A stretch of 10,000 nt of DNA from Stramonita haemastoma (taxonomy: Eukaryota; Mollusca; Gastropoda; Neogastropoda; Muricidae): assembly GCA_030674155.1 (NCBI GenBank), contig CM060316.1, positions 78,471,672 to 78,481,671 of the forward strand, in the 5' to 3' direction. Made by a program: the position numbers and the translations under genes. Below, piece after piece: positions 1 to 7,000 of this stretch; positions within the stretch are counted from its first letter, which is position 1, and each line of letters begins with the position of its first letter. Under the pieces are notes generated by a model, which was not told the DNA's origin, did no database searches, and saw nothing but the letters and a program-made list of their open reading frames with translations.

Positions 1-36
1 TATAACATTTAGACTTCACCTCAGAAACAGGGCTAT

Positions 37-862
37 TTAAGAATAAAGTTCAATCTTGACAGACTAAGGGAACTAATCGTAGCAGAAAGCTTTAAAGGCA
101 CAATAGAGAAAAAACATTTTCCACTTCTCGTTCTCGACAACCAGGACACGGAACAGCTATAACAGCTTGATTAACAGCTTGCTTTAACACTCCGGTGACT
201 GAAACAGCTAACAGCATCCTCGGAAAACACGCGCCAACCAAAAAGCCCTGGGTCACAGAAGACATACTGAAGCTGTGCGACAAACGCAAAGAACTGAGGC
301 AAAGGAAGAGAGAGGAAGAGGGTGCATACTAACACAGAAATCAACCAACAAGTTAAAAAAAAGGCATGGGAAAAACAAAGGAGACATGGATTGAAGAACA
401 ATGCAAAACGAACGAAGAAAGCCTGCAGAAAAAAACAACAACAAGAAGAAAGCCTACCAGTTTGCGAAAGACCTGACACACTCAAAAGAAGGGAGAACCA
501 CTACCATCAAGACAAAGAAGGGAAATGTCTCACCGAAGATCAAGATATTTTAAAGAGGTGGACTGAGTATTGCTCTGAGCTGTACACTCACACAACTCAG
601 GAGACTCGAAGGTGTTAGATGTCCCTCCAGCAACCAAAGACAGCAGCTACCCCGTCCTACGGGAAGAAGGTTAAAGTGCAATAAAATCACTAAAAAGAGG
701 GAAGTCAGCAGGAGTGGACAACATTCCATCAGAACTGGTCCAGGCAGGAGGAGAGACCATGATACAAGTGTTACTTACTATCTGCAATAAGTTCTGGAAG
801 ACAGGGGGTGGCCAACACTTTGGACACAGTCCCTGATTATCACTCTCCCGAAAAAAGGCAAC
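37..862 (+). mobile_element. Decayed RTE-like non-LTR retrotransposon fragment (endonuclease-RT linker and N-terminal RT)
   Basis: Translation pieces from all three plus frames line up in order with a LINE polyprotein type common in molluscs and corals. Frame changes and stops break it throughout. In order: RIKFNLDRLRE near 40-72, with a stop at 160-162; ANSILGKHAPTKKPWVTEDI and LCDKRKEL in another frame (180-329), stopped at 330-332; WIEEQC at 387-404; KKAYQFAKDLT at 446-478; DKEGKCLTEDQDILKRWTEY at about 510-570; KRGKSAGVDNIPSELVQAGG at about 693-752, after a stop at 672-674; and WPTLWTQSLIITLPKKGN at 809-862, shifted by a lost base in the G run at 804-808. GKSAGVDNIP followed by LIITLPKKGN is the start of the fingers/palm of a LINE reverse transcriptase. 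The catalytic FADD motif and everything after it are absent. The endonuclease would lie left of base 1. The element stops where an ACAG repeat begins. It cannot encode an active protein. The RTE-like clade name comes from recall and is less certain than the LINE call. Confidence 0.85.
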
Positions 863-897
863 AGACAGACAGACAGAAAGACAGACAAACAGAGACT
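861..897. repeat. (ACAG)n microsatellite at the LINE truncation point
   Basis: An imperfect ACAG/GACA tetranucleotide run starts directly after the last recognisable LINE codon. Coding similarity ends within a base or two of the repeat start, so the repeat marks either the 3' truncation point of the element or a later expansion and recombination event. Confidence 0.8.
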
Positions 898-1204
898 GAC
901 ATGGAACATTGAAACCAAAATCACTTGAAGATCAAGACACACTGAAAAGAAACAAGCATCATGTTATATAAACATGCAATTGACCCTGGCTGTAAATTCA
1001 AAACATCTTGAGTGCGCTATCAAAAGGAAAATAATAGCAATCAATCAACCAGGCTATCACAACATACCTCAACAACATGATTATATCAAATTCAAACAAT
1101 GCATCTCTTTCTTCTGCTGAGTGGAAGGCATATCGGGAAACACTGTGTATGTGGTGAATGTTTGACATTTGCAGAAACACTTGAATGGGAATTGCTAATT
1201 CCAG
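898..1204. other. Stretch without a recognisable gene
   Basis: This is AT-rich sequence between two LINE remnants. A 60-codon open stretch on the minus strand (998-1180) has no recognisable motif and no splice or promoter context. I see no RNA gene here. Confidence 0.5.
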
Positions 1205-1214
1205 GATTATTTCT

Positions 1215-1239
1215 AAGTCAAGTCAAGTCAAGTCAAGTC
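1215..1239 (-). repeat. Pentanucleotide tail (TTGAC)5 of a LINE 3' end
   Basis: Five perfect copies of AAGTC on the plus strand (TTGAC units when read on the minus strand) follow an ATTAAAG motif. The position and orientation fit the tandem 3' tail left by target-primed reverse transcription of CR1/Rex1/L2-type elements. Confidence 0.75.
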
Positions 1240-1379
1240 AAAAAACACTTTAATCATCCCTGAAGGGCAATTACAATACTGACAGGCATATTGATACAAA
1301 TCATAATCAAACACACGAAGGAGCTACATTCTTATTTGTTCAAACATCATATAACTTCAAATAAAATGTCACAACACTC

Positions 1380-1436
1380 ACACTCTACGCGCGCGCTTGC
1401 ACACACGCAAACACACGCATACACACACACACCAAT
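1380..1436. repeat. CA-rich microsatellite with a short CG core
   Basis: An imperfect CA repeat with a short alternating CG run at 1388-1396. It lies inside the putative LINE 3' UTR (TG-rich on the minus strand). Confidence 0.8.
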
Positions 1437-1540
1437 GTTTAGATACAATGTTCTTAAAAACCATTGACTAGAAAAGACATATGATCACCATTATTGACAC
1501 ATTATACGCACGCGTTACACCCGCACATATACATGCATGC

Positions 1541-1560
1541 ACGCACACACACCACACACA

Positions 1561-1613
<53 letters not shown>

Positions 1614-1722
1614 CCCCCCTCCCCATACAATCCACACCCACCCGCCCCCACACTCACACATACACACACGCTCCCCCCCCTATCCATACACACCATCGCA
1701 CCCACCCCCCCCCCCCACACGC
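1541..1722. repeat. (CA)n microsatellite with C-rich degenerate CA continuation
   Basis: A nearly pure CA array to about 1610, followed by CA repeats mixed with C runs (1614-1622, 1673-1680 and 1706-1716). All long ORFs here are Thr/His-rich or Cys/Val-rich translations of the repeat. Confidence 0.95.
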
Positions 1723-1870
1723 ACATAATTGGTAGAAAGACATGTGAATTTACTAGCAATTCAAAAAAAAAATCAATAAACCAAAAATAAGACATACTTA
1801 TTTTATGGGTAATGCATTTGGCTTAGCATGTATACATAACGGTGGCAGGTAAGTAATTCAGAGAAGCCTA

Positions 1871-1878
1871 ACACACAC

Positions 1879-1930
<52 letters not shown>

Positions 1931-1980
1931 ACACACACAACACAAACAAGAACAAACAAAAAACAAAACAAAAACAAACA
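1871..1980. repeat. (CA)n array grading into CAAA-rich sequence
   Basis: CA repeats to about 1942 pass into A-rich CAAA/AAAAC units just before the LINE stop codon. On the minus strand this is the start of the inferred LINE 3' UTR. Confidence 0.92.
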
Positions 1981-1996
1981 ACCTCAGTCAGTGTCA

Positions 1997-2323
1997 TTAT
2001 GAGTTTAGAACTCGGATAGCTACTGGCACAAAGGAATTCCTTTTTCTGTTTGTTTTGCTGTTGTGGCATTGAAAACGACGTCCTGAAGGCAACAATTGAA
2101 ATTCTGAAAACAGAGCGTGGGAGGAATCGGCCAAAATGGCTCTTGCTTTACGTACAAGCTGCTGATTACAAAACGACCTGAGGTCTCTTTGTTCTTCTCC
2201 GATAATTTTAGAGCAGATTCTCACAATTCTCTGAAGACCATTCTTGTTCTTAATGCTAAGGTTACTGTACCAGCAAATGAAAGCAAAACTTAAAACGCTC
2301 TCTATATAAGACTTGTAGAACAA
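1997..2323 (-). pseudogene. RT C-terminal coding remnant of the Rex1/CR1-like LINE
   Basis: This is the coding part of the 1205-2323 element. It is open for about 109 codons with an intact stop, so the 3' coding end has suffered few frameshifts and looks younger than the LINE at 37-862. The 5' side breaks at a junction with a different LINE fragment near 2323. The palm, including FADD, is missing. Confidence 0.72.
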
Positions 2324-2417
2324 AGAAAGAATCCGAAAGATCCGAATACATGGGACAGTCAAAGAGGAAATGTTGTTCATCTTCCGTTACTGACATACAA
2401 AAACGACAGTTTTTGTT
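2322..2417 (-). pseudogene. C-terminal zinc-knuckle fragment of another LINE
   Basis: The minus strand reads NKNCRFCMSVTEDEQHFLFD followed by CPMYSDLSDSFF. Cys and His spacing is C-x2-C-x8-H-x4-C, and the EDE-HFLFDCP-Y context is typical of the C-terminal CCHC region after the reverse transcriptase in many invertebrate LINEs. The fragment is bounded upstream by a 130-bp CT/GA array and downstream by the RT C-terminus of a different LINE in another frame. Only about 32 codons remain. The LINE call is good; the clade is not resolved. Confidence 0.62.
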
Positions 2418-2419
2418 AC

Positions 2420-2482
2420 AGAGAGAGAGAGAGAGGAGAGGAGAGAGGAGAGAGAGAGAGGAAGAGAGAGAGAGAGAGAGAG

Positions 2483-2549
<67 letters not shown>
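2420..2549. repeat. (GA)n microsatellite
   Basis: About 130 bp of GA repeat, with GGA interruptions in the first half and pure in the second half. It cuts into the coding sequence of the zinc-knuckle LINE fragment, so the expansion or insertion came after that element landed. Confidence 0.95.
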
Positions 2550-2550
<1 letters not shown>

Positions 2551-2644
2551 ATAATTATTCTAGCTAGTAGACCCCCAGAATTCTAACTAGGGGAATTCCC
2601 AGAATTAAGAAAACTAGGAACAAGAACAAGGACGTCATCGTCAT

Positions 2645-2722
2645 TACTGACACCAACAACAACAAAAAAAACAGCAACAGCAACGACAACAGCAGCAACA
2701 ACAACAATAACAACAACGAAAC
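2645..2722. repeat. Degenerate CAA/CAG trinucleotide repeat
   Basis: CAA units interspersed with CAG, GAC and AAT triplets. On the minus strand it gives a Leu-rich run, which explains a long apparent ORF there. Confidence 0.85.
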
Positions 2723-2843
2723 CAAACCAAGAACAAGCAAAGTCAAATTAGCACTTGATGGGTATTCCACTTGACTGAGCCGATTTAATGATGAGGTGGA
2801 CAGCAAATGAGTCTTCTGCAATAACAGAAAAAAACATCTCATG

Positions 2844-2900
2844 CAGACAGACAGACAGACAGACAACAAAACACACACACACACACAACACACACACACA
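2844..2900. repeat. (CAGA)n and (CA)n compound microsatellite
   Basis: About five CAGA units (2844-2865) are followed, after a few bases, by two CA runs up to 2900. The CA run abuts the end of dispersed-repeat copy A, the same arrangement (repeat, then TG-rich DNA) seen at copy B. Confidence 0.9.
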
Positions 2901-3015
2901 AGAACATCTTGCGCACATGTTAAATCTTTCAGCTTTTCGTAAGAGTTAGGCCACTGTGTGCCGGTGAGAACAGATGGCAAGATTTACAAAACTGCATGCA
3001 CATGGGGACTGGATG
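2901..3015 (-). repeat. Dispersed repeat, copy A
   Basis: Read on the minus strand, this segment starts CATCCAGTCC and ends GCGCAAGATGTTCT. It aligns end to end with plus-strand 9348-9463. Counting by eye gives about 99 matches in 117 aligned positions, with three small gaps. Shared blocks include GCAGTTTTGTAAATCTTG and CATCTGTTC. Both copies pass directly into TG-rich sequence. The family is not one I can name. I see no clear tRNA promoter boxes, no RT motif and no terminal inverted repeats, so it may be a fragment of a larger element. Confidence 0.85.
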
Positions 3016-3057
3016 AGTGTTATCCATTATCCTCGACATAAAAGAATTTTAATAAAT

Positions 3058-3084
3058 ATACACACACATACACCACACAATACA

Positions 3085-3117
<33 letters not shown>

Positions 3118-3150
3118 CCCCCCGCACACGCACACGCACGCACACACACC
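3058..3150. repeat. (CA)n microsatellite
   Basis: A CA array with TACA interruptions, a short C run and CACG variants near its right end. Confidence 0.92.
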
Positions 3151-3179
3151 ACAATCATTTTTTTTCTTAGATGTATGGC

Positions 3180-3250
3180 TTGATGAAAAAAAGCAATTGC
3201 ACTGTTCATTCAATGTACCATCTGGAAACAAAAGTTTGACTTGACTTGAC
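3180..3250 (+). mobile_element. Candidate LINE/SINE 3' end with (TTGAC)3 tail
   Basis: Three TTGAC units (3236-3250) follow an A-rich ACAAAAG segment on the plus strand. The pentamer is the same as the minus-strand tail at 1215-1239, but the sequence before it differs, so this is a related tail and not the same element end. The left boundary is unknown. I infer it from the tail motif alone. Confidence 0.4.
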
Positions 3251-3251
3251 A

Positions 3252-3286
3252 ACACACACCCACAAAGCACCCCACCACACCACAAA

Positions 3287-3320
<34 letters not shown>

Positions 3321-3372
3321 ACACACACACACACCACACACACACACACACAACACACACACAAACACACAA
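3252..3372. repeat. (CA)n microsatellite
   Basis: A CA array with CCA and ACAAA interruptions, starting directly after the TTGAC tail. The Cys/Val-rich minus-strand ORF across it is a product of the repeat. Confidence 0.93.
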
Positions 3373-3771
3373 CTCATGCATGACCTGCATACAAATTATC
3401 TTTCCCAGACAACTGTAGCTTAAAATTTACAGAGAAAGTTAAAAGAAATATGCTGTGATCATCTTAGCAGCATTTACTGTCATCAGCTCCGAGCAAGATC
3501 AAACATAAGCTTAATATACATGTCGAATATCACCATGCTGCTTTACTTTCATTTAGTTACAACTACACCGTTAGTTACGAGGGATAACCTGTAGATGTGA
3601 AAGCGTGGTACTCGTTAACAGCGAAAGCGTTACCGAAAGTTTAGCCAATGAAGAGAGGTTGAGGAAAGAGGAAGAGTATCAGTTTTAAGAAGGCTGGAAC
3701 CAAACATTACAAACATAATACTAATAATGGTGTTTTTGTTGAAAGGTGACTGCAGAAGACTGTGGGGAGAA
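3373..3771. other. Unique stretch without a recognisable gene
   Basis: Mixed-composition sequence between the CA array and the minisatellite. I see no coding motif, no strong splice pair and no RNA gene. Confidence 0.5.
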
Positions 3772-4115
3772 GAAGAATGCGAAGCATGCAAGGAAGAATT
3801 GCAAAATAGAAAAAGAAGAATGCGAAGCATGCAAGGAAGAATTGCAAAATAGAAAAAGAAGAATGCGAAGCATGCAAGGAAGAATTGCAAAATAGAAAAA
3901 GAAGAATGCGAAGCATGCAAGGAAGAATTGCAAAATAGAAAAAGAAGAATGCGAAGCATGCAAGGAGGAATTGCAAAATAGAAAAAGAAGAATGCGAAGC
4001 ATGCAAGGAAGAATCGCAAATAGAAAAGAGAATGCGAAGCATGAAGTAAGAATTGCAAAGTAGAAAAGAAGAATGCGAAGCATGCAAAGAAACAGAATAC
4101 AACGTATGCAAAGAA
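3772..4115. repeat. 43-bp tandem minisatellite, about eight units
   Basis: Units begin with GAAGAATGCG at 3772, 3815, 3858, 3901, 3944 and 3987 (exactly 43 bp apart), then at 4028 and 4068 with shorter spacing (41 and 40 bp), and a diverged start at 4116. The plus-strand unit is purine-rich and carries GAAGCATGCAAG, then AATTGCAAAATAG. The central units are nearly identical; decay is confined to the right end. Since 43 is not a multiple of three and the minus-strand unit has no stop in any frame, all three minus frames stay open across the array. Their translations show a 43-residue super-period of Phe/Leu/Cys/Ser-rich sequence. I do not regard these ORFs as genes. Confidence 0.95.
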
Positions 4116-4339
4116 GAAGAATGCGTAGAAGAAATATGCATGGAAAAAGAAGTTTTGCTCAAAATACATGACCAACACAGCAGGTGTCTATATCTCTCGG
4201 GCCCGGTTGACACCGGGATATATTATGATAGTAAGCGTAGAGTACATCCCTGTCAAGTAATCTCAAAGCACATGCACTTCCATATCAGCACCATTATATC
4301 ACCCTCATTCTCATCGATCATTATGCAATGAAGAAAATG

Positions 4340-4745
4340 CTCTGATTCCGTGGCCCTGGTTGCTCTGGTCTCATGGTGACCTCAGGTTCGGGTTTTCCAT
4401 ACACTTCTGTGCCTATGGTGAGTTTGTGTCAAAACTTTTGGGGTTTGAGGTTCGAGGGGGTGGTCGTTGGAAGGACGTTAAGGTGGTCGCCACCTCGGGT
4501 GGGTGACTTAGTCTGGTTCCGCGACTGAGCTAATACTGTCGTTAGTAGGGGGCTTAGTAGGTGGTGTCATGCGTATGTTAGCTAAGAACAGGCACCACAG
4601 AACACCAGCAAAGTGACCCAGCAGCAGTGCAGGGCCCCTCTGGCTGGTGGCCCCTCGGTAGCCTAACATTAATGAGCTTCCGATGGACTTCCGATCCTGA
4701 GGAGGAGACATAGCGAACCTGGGGTATGGCTGTGGCATGAGAACA
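4340..4745. repeat. GC-richer block, probable dispersed repeat
   Basis: About 400 bp with clearly higher GC than either flank and sharp composition edges. It contains GGTTCGGG and GGTTCGAG strings that weakly resemble a polymerase III B box, but I cannot place a matching A box. The wording of the 4480-4740 segment resembles repeated sequence I associate with mollusc genomes. That is recall, not proof. It overlaps the minus-strand ORF described separately. Confidence 0.35.
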
Positions 4746-4804
4746 GCAGGGATAGGAACGTCAAAGAAGATGAGGCAGAAACAAAAAGTAATAAGTGAAA
4801 CTTT
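4508..4804 (-). CDS. Open stretch with splice acceptor and stop: possible terminal exon, unknown product
   Basis: The minus strand is open for 98 codons from an acceptor-like TTAAACAG (AG at 4806-4805) to a TAG stop at 4510-4508. It begins with a hydrophobic run (KVSLITFCFCLIFFDVPIPA) that could be a membrane segment or signal anchor. It continues through MPQPYPRFAMSPPQDRK and GPALLLGHFAGVLWCLFLAN and ends with a Pro/Thr/Ser-rich tail, TPPTKPPTNDSISSVAEPD. I do not recognise the protein. The pyrimidine tract before the acceptor is short. The exon would start in phase 0, which does not fit the phase-1 donor of the exon at 9846-10000, so the two cannot be joined directly. The ORF lies within a GC-richer block that may be a repeat. 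Treat it as a hypothesis. Confidence 0.25.
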   Translation of the reverse strand, partial: KVSLITFCFCLIFFDVPIPAVLMPQPYPRFAMSPPQDRKSIGSSLMLGYRGATSQRGPALLLGHFAGVLWCLFLANIRMTPPTKPPTNDSISSVAEPD

Positions 4805-5226
4805 CTGTTTAAGGGAGATGAGATAAATTTATGTGATGAAAAAGTACTACAAATAAAATATATCTCAGCTCATACCATATTTTTTCACCTTGTAGGTCAA
4901 TCTACAGAGCAACAAGATGATGGGGTTTTTTTGGCATTCCCTAAATTAATATGCTGAGTCCCTCAGAATGTACACACAGTCTCACAGTCACACACGGGAA
5001 TGACTGTTAGACCATAAACACATTTTGGATAAAACGTTTGCGTGCATGGCTGTTGTAAATACTGTACACTATAGGAAGTTAGCTTCAAGCGAATGTTTTT
5101 TTTTTCCTTTCCGGTAGAAAACAAAGGCTGATACAAGAGAGCTGGTCACAATGAAAGCTGCTTTAGCATGGCGTATTTTTCATAAAAGCTAATGACATTT
5201 TCGTATAAGGTTTTGAAGTTTGTCTG

Positions 5227-5258
5227 CATCAATAACTGATAAAGCTTTTGACTGGGCC
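5227..5258 (+). repeat. Short direct repeat, copy 1
   Basis: CATCAATAACTGATAAAGCT and the following bases up to CTGGG match 7993-8024 (CATCAATAACTGACAAAGCT and onward) with only a few differences. Similarity fades on both sides. The two copies are in the same orientation, about 2.77 kb apart. They may be remnants of one old repeat. Confidence 0.55.
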
Positions 5259-5828
5259 AGAAAAATCCGATTCATCTTTAGAAGTATAAGTATGCAAAGT
5301 ATGGAACATTCATGGTAGAAGAATTTCCTTTTATTCGAGTGAATTTTGCTCAGTAAGCATATTAAATTTCCAAAACAACTTTCCAGGGCGACGCCTCTGA
5401 GAACTTTGAACTAGATAAAGTATCAACGGTTAAACCCCATATTTTGTGAATATCCTTTAAATTTTTAAATGGCGTATACAAAGCCCAGCCACTCCTTAGT
5501 AAAATCGCTTTAGCTTCCAGTTGTCAAATACGTGTTTGATAGTTCAATACAGCAGATACCGGGTGGGACAAGTGATCTGAATACTTTGAAGATGTGGATC
5601 TGAGTCTGCACTGAATTGACCGTTCGAAGGAGTATTATTTTAAAATACAGTTAGCATTCACTATTCCTTCATTCTTCTGCACTCCCTTACGATGATGTTA
5701 TCTGACCAAAGTTTCGATTCAGAATGAACACATGATATAGATCTAACATCTTGTACCTACATTAATAAACCCATCCTATTTCTAAAGAAGAGTAGGCCAG
5801 CTATAGCCTGTGTTGTGTTGGATAAGAC

Positions 5829-5880
5829 AGAAACCTAAAACTTATAATAGAAACCGAAACCTTATAGAGACCGAAAATAG
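5829..5880 (+). repeat. Imperfect tandem of about 20 bp, 2.5 units
   Basis: AGAAACCTAAAACTTATAAT is followed by AGAAACCGAAACCTTATAG and then by a partial, diverged AGACCGAAAATAG. A small local duplication of no evident function. Confidence 0.55.
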
Positions 5881-6590
5881 CAAAGAGCGACAGCAGAGGT
5901 TGAACAGAAAGTAATTTACTTACAGCTATGTCAAATATCAGTCCGTGAACATTTCAATGTTTTCAAATCTCCGATTGAAGGTTGAAATTTGATTTGTTTT
6001 ACTTTTTCCCGCAGTTTTCCTTTCAGTGTTGCAATTTCTTCAGTAAATTGTGTCTTCCCCTATCCCCCTACATATAATATATACATCTCAGCATCTCAGT
6101 TGTTCATCTTGTGTGGCTCTCAGCAAGCTGTCTTCTATGCTAGCAAACTTGCACCGCGATATATGAGTGGCGTTAGCAATGCATTTTGTACGGAGCGCTC
6201 CACAATACGTCTCTCTCTTCGAGAAACGTCGCATAAGTCCCTACTACTAAATTTTGTCTATCGAAAAAAGCCTGAGATATGTCCCAGTGTACTGGTACAT
6301 AATGAGTTGCGATGAGTGATGACGTCAAAGGCTTCTGCAAATCCCAATGAATCTTACATTCAAGGTTACTGGTTCTGATTTACTATGAATTGCTGTTGAG
6401 CAAGGATATTGTTTTAACTGTGACTAGAAATTGCATTCGTTTGTTGATGGTTATTCGGTTTCTCTCTGTGAATTAGATGCTTCCTGAATGATAAACTCAT
6501 TTCTTACAGGGAACAAGACTGTGTGATATATTTAGTTTATAGGCACCAAGTTTGTTGAAATAGTCTGAAAGTGTCGACATGTCATTAGGT

Positions 6591-7000
6591 ATTACATTTA
6601 CATTTAAATTTACACTAGTTTACGTCACAGAAGATTTATCTGCGTGAAATTCGGGCTACTCTCCCCGGGGAGAATGCGTCACCATAAGAGCAGTGCCACC
6701 CATCGATTGTTTTTCTTTTCCTTTCTGCAGCTGCATTATTTTGTTTTCCGATTTGAGTGGATTTTTTCTACAGAATTTTGCCATGGACAACTCTCTTGTT
6801 GTCGTGGGTTCTTTTACGTGAGATATACAATTTTGTGTAAAACACGGGACCTCGTTTTATGGTTTCATCCAAAAGACTAGCACCCAGACCATCACTCATG
6901 GTCTAATGCATGGGCCCAAACGGGGTTAAAACCACAGCACACTCCAACCCAGACTTTTCGTTTTCTAGACAGGCACCTTACCTCTGGACGACCGATTAGT
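6591..7000 (-). mobile_element. tRNA-derived SINE, nearly full length (mollusc type)
   Basis: Read on the minus strand, the element starts near 7000 with a tRNA-like head. An A-box-like TCGTCCAGAGG lies at 6991-6981 (compare TGGCCTAGAGG in related copies) and a decayed B box, GGTTTTAACCC, at 6933-6923 (consensus GGTTCGAATCC, 8 of 11 matching). The body carries strings I recall from many mollusc copies: AGGTCCCGTGTTTTACAC, CACGTAAAAGAACCCAC, CACTGCTCTTATGGTGACG, the palindrome TCTCCCCGGGGAGA (6660-6673) and AGCCCGAATTTCACGCAG in slightly changed form. It ends in a TAAATG/TAAAT-like A/T-rich tail (6623-6591). About 410 bp fits a SINE with a tRNA head, a conserved central domain and a LINE-derived tail. 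The changed boxes and many substitutions suggest an old, inactive copy. ATTAG occurs at both ends (6584-6588 and 6995-6999), too short to claim as a target-site duplication. Confidence 0.8.
6923..6991 (-). promoter_or_regulatory. Decayed internal polymerase III promoter of the SINE (A and B boxes)
   Basis: The A-box-like sequence (6991-6981) and B-box-like sequence (6933-6923) have tRNA-like order and a spacing close to that of tRNA genes. The B box has lost the central CG of GGTTCGAATCC, so promoter activity is doubtful. Confidence 0.55.

Larger units (their letters stand above)
1205..2323 (-). mobile_element. 3' end of a Rex1/CR1-like LINE: RT C-terminus, TG-rich 3' UTR and (TTGAC)n tail
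   Basis: The minus strand from about 2323 to 1997 is open for about 109 codons. It reads LFYKSYIESVLSFAFICWYS, then NGLQRIVRICSKIIGE, then LLPSGRRF and NSFVPVAIRVLNS, and ends in a stop at the 1997 side. This order (FY-S-ESVL-F-ICW, R-V--CSKI, LLPSGRR, SF-P-A---LN) is the familiar C-terminal region after the palm in Rex1/Babar/CR1-type LINEs of fish and molluscs. After the stop, the minus strand becomes a long TG-rich stretch holding several TG arrays. It ends with GCCCTTCAGGGATGAT (1253-1268), an ATTAAAG poly(A)-signal-like hexamer region (1248-1254) and five TTGAC units (1215-1239). A short tandem tail is usual for this LINE group. That the RT piece and the tail belong to one insertion is inferred from orientation and distance. 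No RT catalytic core remains, so the copy is dead. Confidence 0.7.
4805..6590. other. AT-rich stretch without a supported gene
   Basis: Mostly unique AT-rich sequence. The left half has isolated pyrimidine-AG strings that look like plus-strand splice acceptors (near 4897 and 5117) but no open exon follows. A 108-codon plus-strand ORF (5989-6315) has a pyrimidine-rich leader with AG, but no recognisable domain and no convincing donor. A short segment at 5227-5258 is shared with 7993-8024. Confidence 0.5.

Noticed and set aside
998..1180. Minus-strand 60-codon ORF
   Set aside because: No motif, no repeat or gene context; likely chance.
1468..1795. ORFs of His/Thr or Cys/Val repeats on both strands
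   Set aside because: Direct translation of the CA/TG array; no non-repeat domain.
2564..2980. Minus-strand 138-codon ORF
   Set aside because: Starts in dispersed-repeat copy A, then runs through TG, GTCT and GTT repeats giving Cys/Val and poly-Leu; not a coherent protein.
3772..4115. CRISPR-like array
   Set aside because: Units are head-to-tail with no variable spacers, and the genomic context is animal.
3630..4213. Three overlapping minus-strand ORFs of 120-182 codons
   Set aside because: Produced by a 43-bp tandem unit without stops. The same peptide blocks appear in rotating frames, which a real gene would not show.
4053..4331. Plus-strand 92-codon ORF starting in the minisatellite
   Set aside because: Its first third is decayed minisatellite (EECEACKE-like repeats). 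The rest has no recognisable domain or splice context.
4380..4460. tRNA-like B box (GGTTCGGG, GGTTCGAG) in the GC-richer block
   Set aside because: No A box at proper spacing and the 3' part of the box consensus is missing.
4880..5120. Plus-strand splice acceptors (TTTTTTCACCTTGTAG near 4897; TTTCCTTTCCGGTAG near 5117)
   Set aside because: No open reading frame of useful length follows either site, and no donor pairs with them.
5989..6315. Plus-strand 108-codon ORF after a pyrimidine tract with AG
   Set aside because: No recognisable motif, no clear donor or partner exon, and length within reach of chance in this much unique DNA.
6923..6991. A functional tRNA gene
   Set aside because: The tRNA-like boxes are the decayed head of the SINE. 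No cloverleaf arms or acceptor pairing can be drawn.
6584..6999. ATTAG at both SINE ends as a target-site duplication
   Set aside because: Five bases in AT-rich DNA are expected by chance, and the 3' tail boundary is uncertain by several bases.
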